From positions 136,437,808-136,501,807 of the forward strand of contig NC_044556.1 of assembly GCF_007565055.1 (NCBI RefSeq): 64,000 bases of DNA, read 5' to 3'. Shown one piece after another: positions 31,001-46,000 of the stretch. Source of the DNA: Rhinopithecus roxellana. Taxonomy: Eukaryota; Chordata; Mammalia; Primates; Cercopithecidae. Position 1 is the first letter of the stretch, and each line of letters opens with the position of its first letter. The translations under genes were made by a program, and so were the position numbers. Below the pieces are notes generated by a model. The model saw only the letters and a list, made by a program, of their open reading frames with translations. It ran no database searches and was not told the origin of the DNA.

Positions 31001-34000
31001 AGAAAACATGCTGCATTCCTTCTAACAACTTTAAAATGGCTAGTAGTACCCATATTTATTGGTTCAACACATATTCCTGAATACTTAAACTACATGTATG
31101 ACATTACACCAGGAGCCAGAAGAAATACTAATGTAAAAGCTAATCCTTATGTTAAAAGAAATCAGAACTTTGTCGGAAAGGTAAGACAAGTTTATTATTA
31201 AAGGCAGTGCTTAATAAGTATATTACAGCATTTAAAAAAGTAAATTAGCAAACAAGATCAATTTTAAAAATATTTATATTTGCTCTTTTATCCCCCTTAA
31301 ATCACATCACAATAGTTGATTACCAAATACATACAAATCCAGGAGATCTAAAGGTTTAACTATTTACCTCCTTGAGAAGCAAGCTGGCCAAGATCAGAGT
31401 GACTAGAACTTGTTTGTGGCATATCTTCAGGTGGCCCAAACCGGAATCTAGGGACACCAGCAACCTGTGGTGAACTAAATGGACAAAAACTAATTTAAGA
31501 TGAAATTTAAAGTTAACCTATTTAAAGCACAATGGTGAAAAGAATATAGGAAGAAGGAAGAATGAACACCAACAAACTGGGAAGGAAATAGATTGAAAAC
31601 AAAGTCTATTTATTTTAAAGGGTTTCTTACATATAAAAATCCTTTTATACTATCAGGTGTCAATGAATTTAGCAATAATATGAATAACCTGCGACTTATA
31701 TGTAAATAATTTTCAGCTCTCCTGAACTATGCCTCACATTTCTTGAATGTCTCAGATATCCTCACATAGATATATGGAAAGCAACACAAACTCAACATGA
31801 AACATAACAGTTAGAATGAAGTCATGAGACAAAGTTTTATCTTAGTTTTCATTTAGTCATAGAAAAATCAAGTCACCTGTCTAGCTTATTAAGAGTTCAC
31901 TAGCTAGCTCCCAAGGTTTAGGAAACTTCTAATATTAGATAGCTAAAAACTTGCTTTTTTCCTTATCCTAATACCACTATCATTTATTTTTCTGCCTATA
32001 ATTCAGGACATAAAACTTAGCATTATTTAACTCTGCCTATCTTTCCTTAGCTAGTGAGCTATTAATGTCTTTAGGAAACATGGAGTTCAGGAAGTGGTGA
32101 CTTCTAGAGGCATAGGAGTAGTGACATTTATTTGAGTGAAGATGCTGTTGATTGCTGGTACTCAGAATTCTTCATGTTTATTGGAGTGAGTCTCTTCCTG
32201 AGTGCTGACTTTCAGAAGGAGGGAGCTGAAATCGATTGGTTGGCTTGTAAAAATGTGTTAGCCAAGGTAAATTGTGTCTAACTGAGCAAGTTTAAAACTG
32301 GTTCTAACTGCCACATGTTACCACATCTACAGAACAATCAACCTTTCCCCAAGTTTGTAGAAATTTGTAAGTTCCGATCTTCGAATATATCCTGTTATGC
32401 AACTAATACCTCAGCCACAAATAAATGTGTATACTTTCACATGGAGAGCCTTTCAACCCTTTAAGAGGAGTGGTATAGCATAACACTTAACACAGGTCTT
32501 ATAGCCAGACTAACTGGTTTGAAACTAAAAACTGCTACTTCGTTGCTGTCTGACCTCTGGCAAATTTGTTAACATGTCTGTGTTTCAGTATACTATAAGA
32601 TGACAACATGAATAATGTCTACCCTCATAAGGTATGAGGATTAAATAAACTAATGCATGAAAATGCTCAATAAATGCTAAGTATTCTTTCCCAAGACTGA
32701 ATTCAATATCATCCCCATTAAATCATCTCATATTCTTTCTCCTTAGTTGTTGAAATAAATTACTTCTTCATTTGTATTAACAAAGCCTACTGCTTATTTC
32801 TCTATTATCCTTCTACATTGTTTACATTAGTTAGTTGCTCATTTGCTTAGCTTTCACAAGAATACTATAAATTATGATCATTATAATTACCAACACTTAA
32901 CAACTATAAAGCAATTTATCATGAGTCAGGTAATATCCTAAACATGTTAACACAAATTAACTGATTCACTTAAGTCTTTTAACTTATGCAATAGAAATTA
33001 TTCTACTGTTATTCCCATTTTTAAAATGAAGGTGCTCACTGAACAGAGAACCTAAGGAACTTGCTACTACTAGTTAACAGTAGAGTTAGGTTTCAAACAC
33101 AGGCATTCTGACTCTAGAGGCCATGTTCTTAAAGATTCTTCTATTGTCTTTTACTTTAAATTCTTGGTAGAAGTAACTGTATGTCATTGACCTCTGTATA
33201 ATTTTCCCCAACAATACATCCTCAACTGACCTACCACAAGTACTTCTTAGTACACAGTAGAGAGGGACTCAACAAATAATGAGTTAACCAAACGATAAAC
33301 AAACTAACAGAGAAAGACTAAAAGTTTAATGAGTTACAAAATGTTTCCCTTTCATTAACTTACTGAATTGCTTCAGCAAATCCATCAGTACGATGTGGCA
33401 CCACAAGAGTTGGAGTACTTGGAACTGTTCTGTCTTCATCATCAAAAAAATGCTGTTGCTAAAACAAAGATAGAACACAGAGTTAACAGGCAAAACACCA
33501 CACATATGGACTATATAAATACTGCTGAAGAAATGAATTACTTTTACATAATGGGTAAGTACTTACCATGCCACCTATTCCTGGAGTCAACTGAAGCCCA
33601 CGTCCTACAGACTGCCTTCGGGTCATCTGAATTCTCTGCATGTCAAGAAAAAGGAATTACATTTGCTTTAAGAAATGAGGCAATGAAACAAACACCAAAT
33701 ATCAACAGATACAGCTTATTATGCTGCCAACAAAATAGTTAGCAGATAGGTAATTAGGACATTTTCCCAGGAAAACCTGCCAAGAAATCACTTTTAGTCA
33801 ATGACAAATTTTTAACTACAGTCTATAATATGAACCAATACAAATCATTCTATTAACCAACAGATCAATCATTAACCAATACTTAAATTTAAACAGATCT
33901 AATACCATCTTGCATGTAAACAACTTTAATTCCTATTTCCTTAGCTGGAAGTGTTAGCAAGTATTCTTTTGGAGTTCAAACAGCAGTATTGCCTTTTAAA

Positions 34001-37000
34001 CTGTTTTCCAGTTAAGACAATTCTAAATGGATAGATTGTATATATTTTTGCAGCCTCCATACATGATCCTTTAAGACTTGATATTTTCCCATGATGAAGT
34101 TATTTTCACTAGTGACATTTTAGTAGAATCTATATTTGACAGTGTTTACACATACTATTTTATAGGGTAAAACTTAGGCTAAATTAACAGAACCTTTGTG
34201 CTTTTCCTACTCTTTTTGCAAGTGCTTTTGATTAAGAGATGACTGACCCTACTACATGCTAAATATAAGGGGGTCATACATACCTTCATTAAATTTAAAA
34301 GTTAAAATATGTGACTATCAACAAATGAGAAAAAATATTCTTAAGTACGACAGAAATTCCTTTCTCTTTTATAAATACGTGCACTGTACAGAAAGAAACC
34401 TTCAAATCAGACAATGGTGAGCTGCTAAAATGTACTTTAATTAAAACTCAAGAAAATCTTTCTTTTCTCACTTGAGAAATAACGAACAGAATTTTATTTG
34501 CTATGACTATAACCATTTCAATGTATGCACAACTTTTAGTAACGCTTGCCTTTCTAAATATCCCTCAGAGATTAGTTTCAGTTCAAAGAATTTTTTTAAA
34601 ATGTGCCAAAATACCAAAAAGTTCATAGGATTGCTAATTTAAAAAACCGAGAGAGAGAGAGAGAAACACATAATGGAAAGGGAGAAAAGCCAAGATTTTT
34701 TCAAGTTCATTTTTCATAATGACCAGTACTTTTAATACCTGAACTGGTGGTCCCAACTCCTGAGGTGGAGCATGAATGGTCAGTCTTGGGGGAAGTGGAT
34801 GTGGTGGGCGTCTAGGTGACTGAGGTGCTCGAGGGGCCTGTCTTTCAGATGCTGATGATGGCTGTTGTTCTCTAGAAACCTCCTGAGAAAAGGAAGATTC
34901 TGCAGCACCTGTATTTCCTTCACCTATAGGAAAAGAGAAATTTACTTTTGAACTGCTAAATTTACGACAAAAAAACTTGGACAATCCCTAGAAGTATAAA
35001 TCTTGCCAACAGGAATGTTCACCGCACTAATATTTTCAGAAGTAAGGTAGTGAGATGTGATGGAAACAAATGTGGGCTTTATACCCAGAGATAATGGGAT
35101 CTGTACTTATTAGCTGTGTGGCTTTGGGCATGTCCCTTAACCTCTTTGAGTCTATTTTTTGGTTGGTTAATAGAGCAAATGTAACCTCCAAGTATGGTCT
35201 TTCTAAAATGGCTTTTCTAAAGAGTTCAGATAATGAACATAAAGCCCTTAGCTCAACACATGGTAAACATCTAACAAAATTAAAGTAAACATTTAATAAA
35301 ATAAAACTAAAATTAACATTTAATAAGTTTGGGTTATATAATTTTTAATAAAGTAGGCAAGTTGCCTAAAGGTTAGACTACTAGAGAATCAGTATTAACA
35401 ATCAAACAGGATAAAGACAGAGGAAAAGCCTTACAACTACATTTTAATCTTTTGGTTTCCCCGAATTTTGAATTTTCACAAATGTCTCTCAAATGTCTGA
35501 GTATTCTTCTACATACACTGTAGCAACAAAAGAAGCCATCTTCTACTATGAAAAGTTGAACAGGATGCCACAGAATTTCGTAGTTTAAAAGTCTGAGGTC
35601 TAGATTCAGATCTTTGCTCTAACACTTAAGCTACTTAGCTACTTAGTAAGCTATGTGACACCTCAAGTGACTTTACTTCTGTGATTCAGATTTTTCATTG
35701 GTACCTAAACCTTATTAAGTTTACTATAAGAATTAAACAATTCAATACAAGTATAGTTGCTTGAAATGTACTCAAATCCATCCATTAATTTTATTTGGGC
35801 CACTAGGCCTATTTTTGCTTGGTTGCAAAAATAAAAATAAAAAAAATAGGAAAAGGAAGGAAGGAGGGAAGAAAGGAGGGAGGGAAGGAAAGAGGGAAGG
35901 AAGGAAGGAGGGAAGAAAGGAAGGAAACAAGGAAGGAAGGAGGGAGGAAGGGAGGGAAGGCAGGCAGGCTGGCCTAGAGCAGCAAAAATTGTTCCCTCTA
36001 CATTTCAACTATGTGATACACAAAAAGTGTTTCTTAATCTACGAATTGTTTATAAAATGTAAATTGTTGTTCAAAGTATATCAATTTCTCATCTCCCTTT
36101 AAAAGTAAGAATAGTATTACTTATTGTATGGCTTAATATTCATTAATGTATTTTTCTCTTAAAAAATTTAAAAGTTTAAATTTGTGTCTGTTCTTGCTTT
36201 ATTAAAATGAGAATACACCTTGCCCTTTTAAATACCCAGGCCTCTACAGAAACCCAGATACAATATTTTCCCATTAGTCTAAACAGCTAAGGTTTTATTT
36301 ACTATGTCAACACTAATGATTTTGGCTTCATATCAGTTGTTAGTTATATCCAGATAATCACTAATCCTTTAATACACATTCCAAAATAAAACTATTTTCT
36401 ACAACTTCCATACTCTTTTAATGCCCACAACTTTTCAGTGGACCTCTAGGACTTATCCTTTCCAAGATTTAATAAAATATATGCTACATTGATTCAAAAA
36501 TCTTTTATTCATTGGAAAACCAGAACATACTGCAACGCTCCAATAGTCCCAAATCTTGAAGCATGCAGCTTGATTAGACTGACCTCCTCTGGTTGTGAAT
36601 TGCTGTTACAAGTAGTCCCTAATTAAATTTTTCCTCTTAATGGCAGCATACAGCATCTACAAAACCGTAAGGGTTACAAAATGTTTGCATCTTACAGCAG
36701 TCCAATGAGGCAGAGAAAGAGTATAACGACAGCACCTAACAATCATAAATATAGTAGACTTTTTATGACAGCGTAACAGTCACAAAGCTAGAGCAGGGGC
36801 CAATCTCTTTCTTACCAATTCACTAAATAAATTTATATATTATAATTAAGTGCAATTCTAGTTTAGGAAATACCAGAGATACTCAATTCAAAAAAGACTA
36901 ATAAAAATCTCACCAATGTTTTGAGAATCAGCAGCTCTCTGATTACCTTCACCTCCACCCATACTTTCTTCTGTTTCTGTACCTGGATCAGTCCCATCGC

Positions 37001-40000
37001 CACCCTAAAAACAAAACATGATAACATAATGCGCAAATAAAATAGGTACGTTAAAAAAACCGGACAGAATAATTAACCAAACCAAACCACAACAAAAACA
37101 AATAACTAATAATAACAAAAACAAAAAACAAAACAAATGAACAAAACCTCCAAAGGTTTTAGTGAATTTCATAAGCCTTTCTATATCCTTGGAAAACATT
37201 AAGTTCAAGAAAGCTCTCAGAAAGAACTATGAATGGTCAAAATTCTAGCCAGTTACCTCAGCATCATCAGCTTCATAACCATCATTGCCATCGGCACTAC
37301 CAGTTCCTTCATTACTATCTTCACCCTCGTCTCCCATCCCTGTGTCATCTTCATCATCATCATCATCTTCCTCATCCTCTTCATAATCCTAGTAGAAAGT
37401 TCCCCAGGTATGAAAAAAAGTTTAGAATATGGCCCACATGCTCTGCATATCTAGATACCACATTTAGAAATTTAAGTGACGCATTAGTCAGAAGACTAGG
37501 AATTGTCCTGAGAGTTGTAATGGGATTAGTACAGCAGCACCAGATATCACAACTGTGATACTTGCTGGAATTAGTACAATAATGATCAATTCTGAATTCT
37601 AACTGTTTGCATGAGATTGTTCAAAGATAATATAGACCTTAGGTGTCAGCAAAATGTCAAGTGGTCCACTTTATTCTAAATTTAAACAGGTGGGGCTGAA
37701 GAAAATGATAAAATTACACTATATCAGGAGCTTTTAAAAAAATGTTGTTTTATTAATCTAAAATGAGAAGCTGTCAATATAGGATTTAAACCCCAAAATA
37801 AAATACACAATTTGACCTTATATACATAAAATACACTTTATATATAATAAAATGACAAAAATGAATTATGGGGCTCCAAGAGGAAACAAAAATAATTCTT
37901 GTTTCTTCTTTTTATCTCCAGAAACCATAGCACTTACAATTAAAGCCATACAGTCACTTACCAATAAGACTTAAAATTAGGTCTAATTGAGAACAAATCC
38001 TAAAAGACTCACGAATCATCAAAAAACCAAAATAAAACAAAATTTTAAAAATGGGCTTTCCATCACTGGCTCTACACTACTTTTCATTATAAAATGTTGA
38101 TTTCTGAACTAATTAAGATAGAAGAAAAAAACAATATAATCTACTTAAGCTGACTGGGAACCAGAATTTACAGCCAATGCATTAGTATCCCAAGGATTTG
38201 AGCACTTTCATCCAATAGTTTAAAAACACTAGATGATTTCAAAACAAATTTACCTCATGTTCTCCATCATTTTCATCATCATCCTCTTCTTCATCATCAC
38301 TGTCAATTACAATGACATCATCTCCTTTGCCTTGACCATCCTGGGATGAAGTTGTTGTTTGCTGATCTGATTGAAGTGGTCCAAGATCTATTTGTAGAGA
38401 CTGAGAGGTTTCTTCACTGTCTTCCATAGGTGTATAATCTCCCTGGGTAACTCCCTTTGAAAATAAAAAAGCAAGAAAAAAATTAAAAGCCCTATAAACG
38501 TACCTAAAACTATATGTGAGGTATTATTATAGGTCAAAGTAAAGAATAATGAGTACTTATGGACTAGCAGCATTTAATTTAATTTAATTTATTTTATTTT
38601 ATTTTTTTGAGACAGAGTCTTGGTCTTGTCACCCGGCTGGAGTGCAATGGCGCAACCTCAGCTCACCAAAACCTCCGCCCCACTGGGTTCAAGCAATTCT
38701 CCTGCCTCAGCATCTTGAGTAGCTGGGACTATGGGCACCCCCACCACGTCTGGCTAATTTTTTGTATTTTTAGTAGAGATGGGTTTTCACCATGTTGGCC
38801 AGGCTGGTCTCGAACTCCTGACTTCAAGTGATCTGCCCACCTTGGCCTCCCAAAGTGCTCGGATTACAGGTGTGAGCTACCTCAGCCAGCTGCATTTAAT
38901 TTTAAAAATGGTACTTCAAGTATTTTTGAAGAAAGAAGCTGAACCTTTGAGTTTCCTTAATGTCTTCCTATAGAAGAATTATCATAAATCTTATTGGTTA
39001 ACACTCCAGGAAAAAGAGAAAAAAATATAAACAAATATTATGTATTCAAAACTTTAGTGTGATATCATATATTAGTGCTGTGAGACAGAAATATGTAATT
39101 TTAAATTTTTTAGTAGCTGCTTTAAAAAAAAGGTGAAATCAATTTTAATAATATACTTAACCAATATACCCAAAATATTATTTCAACATGTCATCAATGT
39201 AAAAATTATTAACCAGATATTTCACATTTTAAAATTTCTACTAAGTCTTCAAAAATCTGATGTATATTTTATATTTATACCAATCTGGACAGCCATTTCT
39301 CAGTTGCTCAATGGCCAGTGTGGAGAGTGTACAATACGGCTACAGACCAAAGTCAGAAAAAAAAAAAAAAAACATACTCATGGGTCTGCAGTGTTTTAAG
39401 AGAAGGTTTCCCCAAACTAGAACTAATTTGGAAATGCACTGAATAAATAAGCTATTACCATTGTCTTTTCACAAAGAAAAGCACTGAATACCTAAGTTAT
39501 TATCATTGTCTTTTTACAAAGAACTTCTTCCCTCCCCAAAACTCCAATTATTCCAAGCCTTCACACCAAAATAAATTTATCAGATACTAGATAATTCCTT
39601 GCTCAATCTATTTCCACAATTCTATTTTGTTAACTACTGAAATAAACTATTATTTTAACTTCATTTATAACATTTACTATCAAAAGTTAAATGTCGTTTT
39701 GGCTTAAGCACTCACTAAAATCATTTTTTCATATAAGCCAGCAACAATATCTTTTAAACTAAGACATTCATAAAAAATTACATGTGCCATAATGGAAAAA
39801 ATGAGTAAGTCATGATTTAATTTAAAAAGTGCCTCAAAGTGACATGCTTATTTCAGAAAAAGCATCACTTGTAAAGAACATCTGCTTCACTGTCAGAAAA
39901 TCAGAAAAATAAACTGTTACACATTCAGTAGACAATGCTAGAAGGGTGGAATAAAAATCCAAATGGTATTCTGGAGTCACAGACAATTTTGCCAATTTCG

Positions 40001-43000
40001 AGAAAAAGCTTTCGCAGAAGATTTCAGTATAATTTAACGAAGTCTGACAAGAAAGCAGAAATTCACATCTTATTATTTTCAAATTATTATGTTCTTCAGA
40101 AACAATGCTCTCTGAGGACAGATGAAAAAGATATCAATTATAGTATGCTCTGAATAACTTATCTAAAATGCCTGGGTCCAGAAGTGTTTCAGATTTTGGA
40201 TTTTTTAGGATTTTGGAATATTTGCATATCCATAGAGATATCTATAAGATCCAAGCATAAATGCAAAATTCATTTATGTTTCATATATACCTTATACACA
40301 CAGCCTGAAGTTAATATGACACAGTAATTTTAATAGTTTGTGTGTAAAATGAGGTTTCGACTGTTTTGACTGTGGCCCATCACATTAGGTCAGCTGTGGA
40401 ACATTACACATGTGGCTTGCACATTGGCACCTAAAAAGTTTTGAATTTTCAAATTAGGGATGTTCGACCTGTACTACATATTCATCTGAAGATTTAGTTT
40501 AGTGTTTTCAGTCAAAGAAAGCTGGTAAAATTAGCTTACAAAATTAATGCAGCTAAGAAACTAAAATTTACTTGCGATATGGCTATTTATGGTTAGCTTG
40601 AGATAATTCCTTAATTTTACATGGATAAAGTAATTATAGCATAATATGATTCAGAAAGTTTATCCAGAGAAAAGTACTGTTTCAAGCTTAGGACAGTTGA
40701 AAACTACGCAGCCTGGGTTTGAATCTGAGTTCCAATGCTATGTGAACTTCGGTACACTACTTTATCTGGGTATCAGTTTCTGTAACTATGAGGTATAATG
40801 AAGATTAAATTAGTCAATAAATAAAAATTTCTTAGATCAACATTTGGCATATAGTAATGAGTTCGGTGTTAAACATTGATATTTAATTACTATCATATAT
40901 TGTGATCTGAGAGACCAAAATAGATGCCATTTTGTCAACTAAGACAAACCCTAAGGTAAAGGAAACAAAAGTTACCTGTAGGTCAAGGGTTCAGGGCCTG
41001 GCTGGCATGGCAAATTTCTAAATTCATATATACAATTAAAAAAAATACGCCTTTGCTAAACTCCTCTAACTGGAGCTATCAGGCAAGTTATCAGACTCCT
41101 ATCTCTGATTTACAATCCAGACCACTACAACTCTGACTGTAGACAGCACTGGCAAACAACTGCAGCAGATACCTTAAGCTAGTTTCAGCCTGCTTAAAGA
41201 GGCTGTGCACAAACTGTCTTTGTGTCCTGTAATTCATCTTTTGTTCACTCTTCACACAAAGAGCCAGATTCCAGCTCATTTTAGTGCTAAAACCCTGCCC
41301 CAAAGTGAACACACAATGTATATAATATAGGTTTACCTATTGTACATATGCTCAGTTCCCCTCATAAACATGTATAGCTTTTTCCCCAAATCTGCTGAAT
41401 ATGTATGACTCTATTGTGTAATAAGGACCCTGTGAGGCATATAACCACACCTGTCCCTGTCCTGTGTGAAGACAAAACACCTCTGGTCCATGCTGGAGAC
41501 TATCTCTTCCTCATTAGTAAAACGATATCACTAATAAAGCTCTCCTTTCTATTAAACACTATTTAGCCACCCTGGGGGTCTTCTGGATGACAGTATGAAT
41601 TCTCATTTTGTGGGACAGAGGGAAGAAAGGAAAGTAATAATACCCTGAGTGCCTAATATGTGGCAGGTACTACTTTAGGTATTTTACAGTACTAAAAATT
41701 GTATTTTTTGACAAATGAGACAATGCAGGGAATTAAGGACATGCTTTACAGTCACAAAGCTCACCTCATGCTTTGTAACTTCAGGGTCTATATTCTCTCC
41801 ACTAGTAAAACTGCTCTAGAGGAAACTCAATGAGAGATCAAAAAATGAAGAGGTGCATAAATGCATTTCCTCTTATGGATTACTTTAATTCTGCAAGGCA
41901 AATAATACAGGGGAGTAAGAGAGAAGCAGCAAATGGGGCACTATGAATTAACTCGAGACGCAACCAGCACTCTTGTATTCCATGTAATTAAAATAGTGAA
42001 AAATATTGGCTCACAACTCTAAAAAATCTGGAAAACTGTGCTATATATGAACAAAAACATTTCCTTAATATAAGTTTAGAAGGCAGTACACTATACTCAT
42101 AGGAGTAAAAGAAAGCAGACTCTGCAATGATTACTTTAATTTCATTAAACATAATAAGAACAAGTAAAAAAAAAAAAGACCAAATAATGTTTCAATCTGT
42201 CAAAGCTAATTTCATTCATGAAAAGCAACAGTTTGCTACTTTAGGTATGTTTTTACTTACTTCTCCAATAGAATCTTGAGAATCCTGGTTGTATACCTGA
42301 GTCTCCACCTCTCCATCAGTACTTTCTTCTGCCATAACTTCTTCCTGTATCATAATACACTAATATATTAACCACATCAGTGTAGTAGATGAAGATGAAG
42401 GGTTACCTGTTTTTGTTAGTTCTCTCATTTGAAAAAACCCTTCGAATCTTTAATTTTATGAAACTATAGAAAAATAAAAAAATTTTTATTTAAAAATTAT
42501 AATCACATTCCTCCTCAGTATACACAAAACAAGGTTTATGAACATTAATACATGCTAATACAATTAATTTAGTAGCCTTAATGTTTGATTTGAAACCTGC
42601 TTCATTACAATTTAAACTTAACAACAAAAAGGAATATAATTTTAGTTAATCTTAGAAAAAGACAGCAAGTAACAGTTTATGTCCATGATATTTAAAAGCT
42701 TTGAGATGAAATTCAATTTATGTTTTTATAACTGTGTTTTTTTATTGAAATAGAAACAAATTAAAGATATGCAAGAACATAAAACACTGTTGGCAACAAT
42801 ACCTGGGTTGTCAGTGGAATCTTTGTAGAAAGTTCAATAAAAGTGTTTTCCAGATAATACATTTTGGTCCCGAAAGGTTAATTTTCTCTAGGCTATAACT
42901 GAAAACAGTACCTTAAACCTACTGGTAAAGGTTAAAATCGACAAAAAGAACTTTATGCACCTCAGTTCCTACGGGTGTAACGCTTTTCAACTTCTTTGGA

Positions 43001-46000
43001 AGAGGCATTTCCACTGTATCATCAGAGACTTGGTCTGATGCTTCTATGGTGCTATCCTCTTCCTCTTCACGTGTACGCTTTGGCAAAGAAGAACTGGGGG
43101 TAGCCGAAACTTTGAAATTACATAAATCTTGAATTAGAGCATGATCATAACTCAATTTAGATAAAGATAATTTACCCAATATGGTCACTTAACTAAAGGA
43201 GAACACAGTAAACATTTAATTGTACAGATTATTAAAATACGCTCAACCAACTCCTAGATCAATGCATCAACATAATTTGTTTCTGCTAAGCTATGGGTAA
43301 ACAAAGAGCAACTTACGCTCTGAGTCAATGTTTTTATATCAACCCATGCTTTGCTTAATAAAGCCAACCAATTTTTACAATATATCTGATTCACTGAGAT
43401 TGTACTAATATGTTGTTATTTACAAAGTTTACATGGGACCTTCTACAAAACTCAGGACTCCTTGAATAAGAAAAAATGTACACTGTATGTAAATCAGTAT
43501 ATAGTCTTATCTTAGGTGTCTTTTAGTCCTCAGGACCTCTGTTAAATTACATACAATATGTTTTGTGTTAGTAGGTAAAACCAGTAAAAAATGTAACTGG
43601 AGGGGGAGAATCATCTTAATGACAAACAACTGATCTAAAAGTCATATTCAGCAGTAAACATGAAATACAATGTTAGTAATACATCCATTCATTCTAATAT
43701 CTGGTAGAAAGCAAGTATGCACAAAGAATACTTGTGATATGTATTATATCCAAGATATCATAATTGTATAGGTTTACTCTAACTTCATTTGTACAAAGAA
43801 CACTCAAGATATATTCAAGATATATAACTCAAGATATACTCGAGATCTTATAAATGCATAGGTCTACTCTGATTTCATTTTAAAATTAATCTTACCTGTG
43901 CCAAATACTGCTGTGGAAGTAGAAGGCCGCTCAACTGGTGAACTCTGAACAACCTCTACTATGTTTGAAGATAACTCCTGACTGACAGGCTCAATCTGAG
44001 GATGACTCTGTTGGGTGGGTTGCACAAAAGCTGTAGCCTGTGTTTGTTGCTGAACAGTTAAAATAGGTTGAGATATAGAAGGCTGGACATTAGGACTAGT
44101 AGAACGAACGGATCCACTTGTGCTTCCAAAAACTGGAACATGTTCCACAGGCCCTTCTGACTGCATAGCTGAAAAAATAATTATAATGCTGAATATAAAC
44201 CTTCTACTTTCATCAAAGCTGAAATTATCTTTCCCTATTCTGCGGTAAATGTCACCTTTCACAAGGATTCTCTTGGCACTTAGTAGACAAATACACTGTG
44301 GGTAAAGGTAATGTATTACGGATTTTTAAATTCCCTATGTAATTGATACGGTAGCATATAATAAAATGTTGGCTGAATTAATAAATAAATAAGTATCCGA
44401 AACTGATTTTGCATCTATTCATTTAAATTACTGTTGAATAAAATTAATAAAATTAAGCTGGAAGTAAAATTAGAATTTTTCATTAAGCATCATTTTGTTT
44501 TTAATTGATATAACAGATAGTAAATATAATTAGTAATATATTTAGTTTATTCGATGTAGTTGAAATAAAACATTCTCTATTTTCATAGCACAGATACACT
44601 TGAATAACTTACTGAATTCTAACATTTATCAAGATAAGAATATAAGGAAATATGCAGGTAGCAAAGTTTTACTGAACACCTACTGTGGAGTTAGGTAAAG
44701 GGATTAAACAATAAGAAGCCAAGATTTTTGCCCTTGAGGAGCTCAAGGTAGTGGAGTAAAAAAGCATGTATACCACAGAATAAAATACAAAGTTGTAATT
44801 GCTGTAATGAGTAACAGAGTGTCATGGGAAAAAACTGAAGAAAGCAATGAAATGGTCAGGTTCAGTGAGAAAGCAATGTTGGGTTGAGCCAGTAATTCAG
44901 TATGATTTTCCAAAGTGGATTTCATATATTCTTTGTCATTACAAGTGAAAATTTTGGTCCTAGAAGTATGTACTTCAAATATTAAACACCCATTTTTATA
45001 ATGATGCTGACTTCAGCTGTACTGGATGCTTCATTTATCTTTGAAATTACTGTCATCTTCTCATAATAAATCTAAATAAGCAATCAGTCTAATCAGATCT
45101 GTATTATTTCACTAACCTTCCTGTGATTCCACTTGTGTAGTGGGCATCACTGTAGCTGTTGGGGTAGTAGTGGGATTTGTAACAGTTGCAGGTGTAACCA
45201 TTGGGCGGATACTAGCCCTGGGTGTTGACTTATTTCCAGCCAAAGCTGCAGCTGTCACTTTACTTGGAGTAGACACAACAGGAGTTGGCTTGATATTGGC
45301 TGTTGGTGGGTCTGATGTGCTGGCACTAATAGAGGAGAAAATGCAAGAATAATTAATAACAAATTATTACACAAATACTTTTAAAAACACAGTGAGTACA
45401 GGTCTCTATTTTTTTGTTCACTAAATATTTCAGAGCCTTATTAAAGCTGTTTTGAATTTAAGCATTAAAAACTATACAGAGAATGCTCCAGCGTGGTGCA
45501 TCCTGACAATGCAGAATGTATCCAGCTGTTGAATTGGTGAACCCAAGTCTCAGCCCAGCATTTTATATCTGTCATCATGTAATATCACGGGGAAAATCAG
45601 TAGCAGCCTTAGAAACCAACTGTAAACTAAAAGATGAGAGATGTTTTCTCTGTCACAAAGCTTCATCTGATAGGACTGAAAGTATGCTGAAAACAAGTTG
45701 GCAAACATATGATACAGTTTTGCAGAGAAAATAACTCTTTAGATTATGTTTTTACAACAGAATACACAGATTTCTGTTTCCTAAACAGAAAGATCACTAG
45801 ATATTACCCGAGCTTTAAAAGAAAAAGACTATGAAATAACTAAAACTCACATTCCTCTTTCACCAGAAGCTGGAGTTGTTTTCAACGTGATCTGTCTCTG
45901 CTGTTCAGGGACCTATAAAGAGAAAGCTCTTGATTGTTGTTCCTAGCCCACAAGAGTCCACTAAAAATGCTACAAAAAATATTTCACTATTGTTAATTCT

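Noticed and set aside
33368..33742. 124-codon + strand open frame
   Set aside because: Antisense shadow over the TPR exons 33364-33458 and 33567-33635 plus intron.
35761..36102. 113-codon Lys/Gly/Glu-rich frame and its antisense Ser/Pro/Phe frame
   Set aside because: Both are translations of the GGAA polypurine tract.
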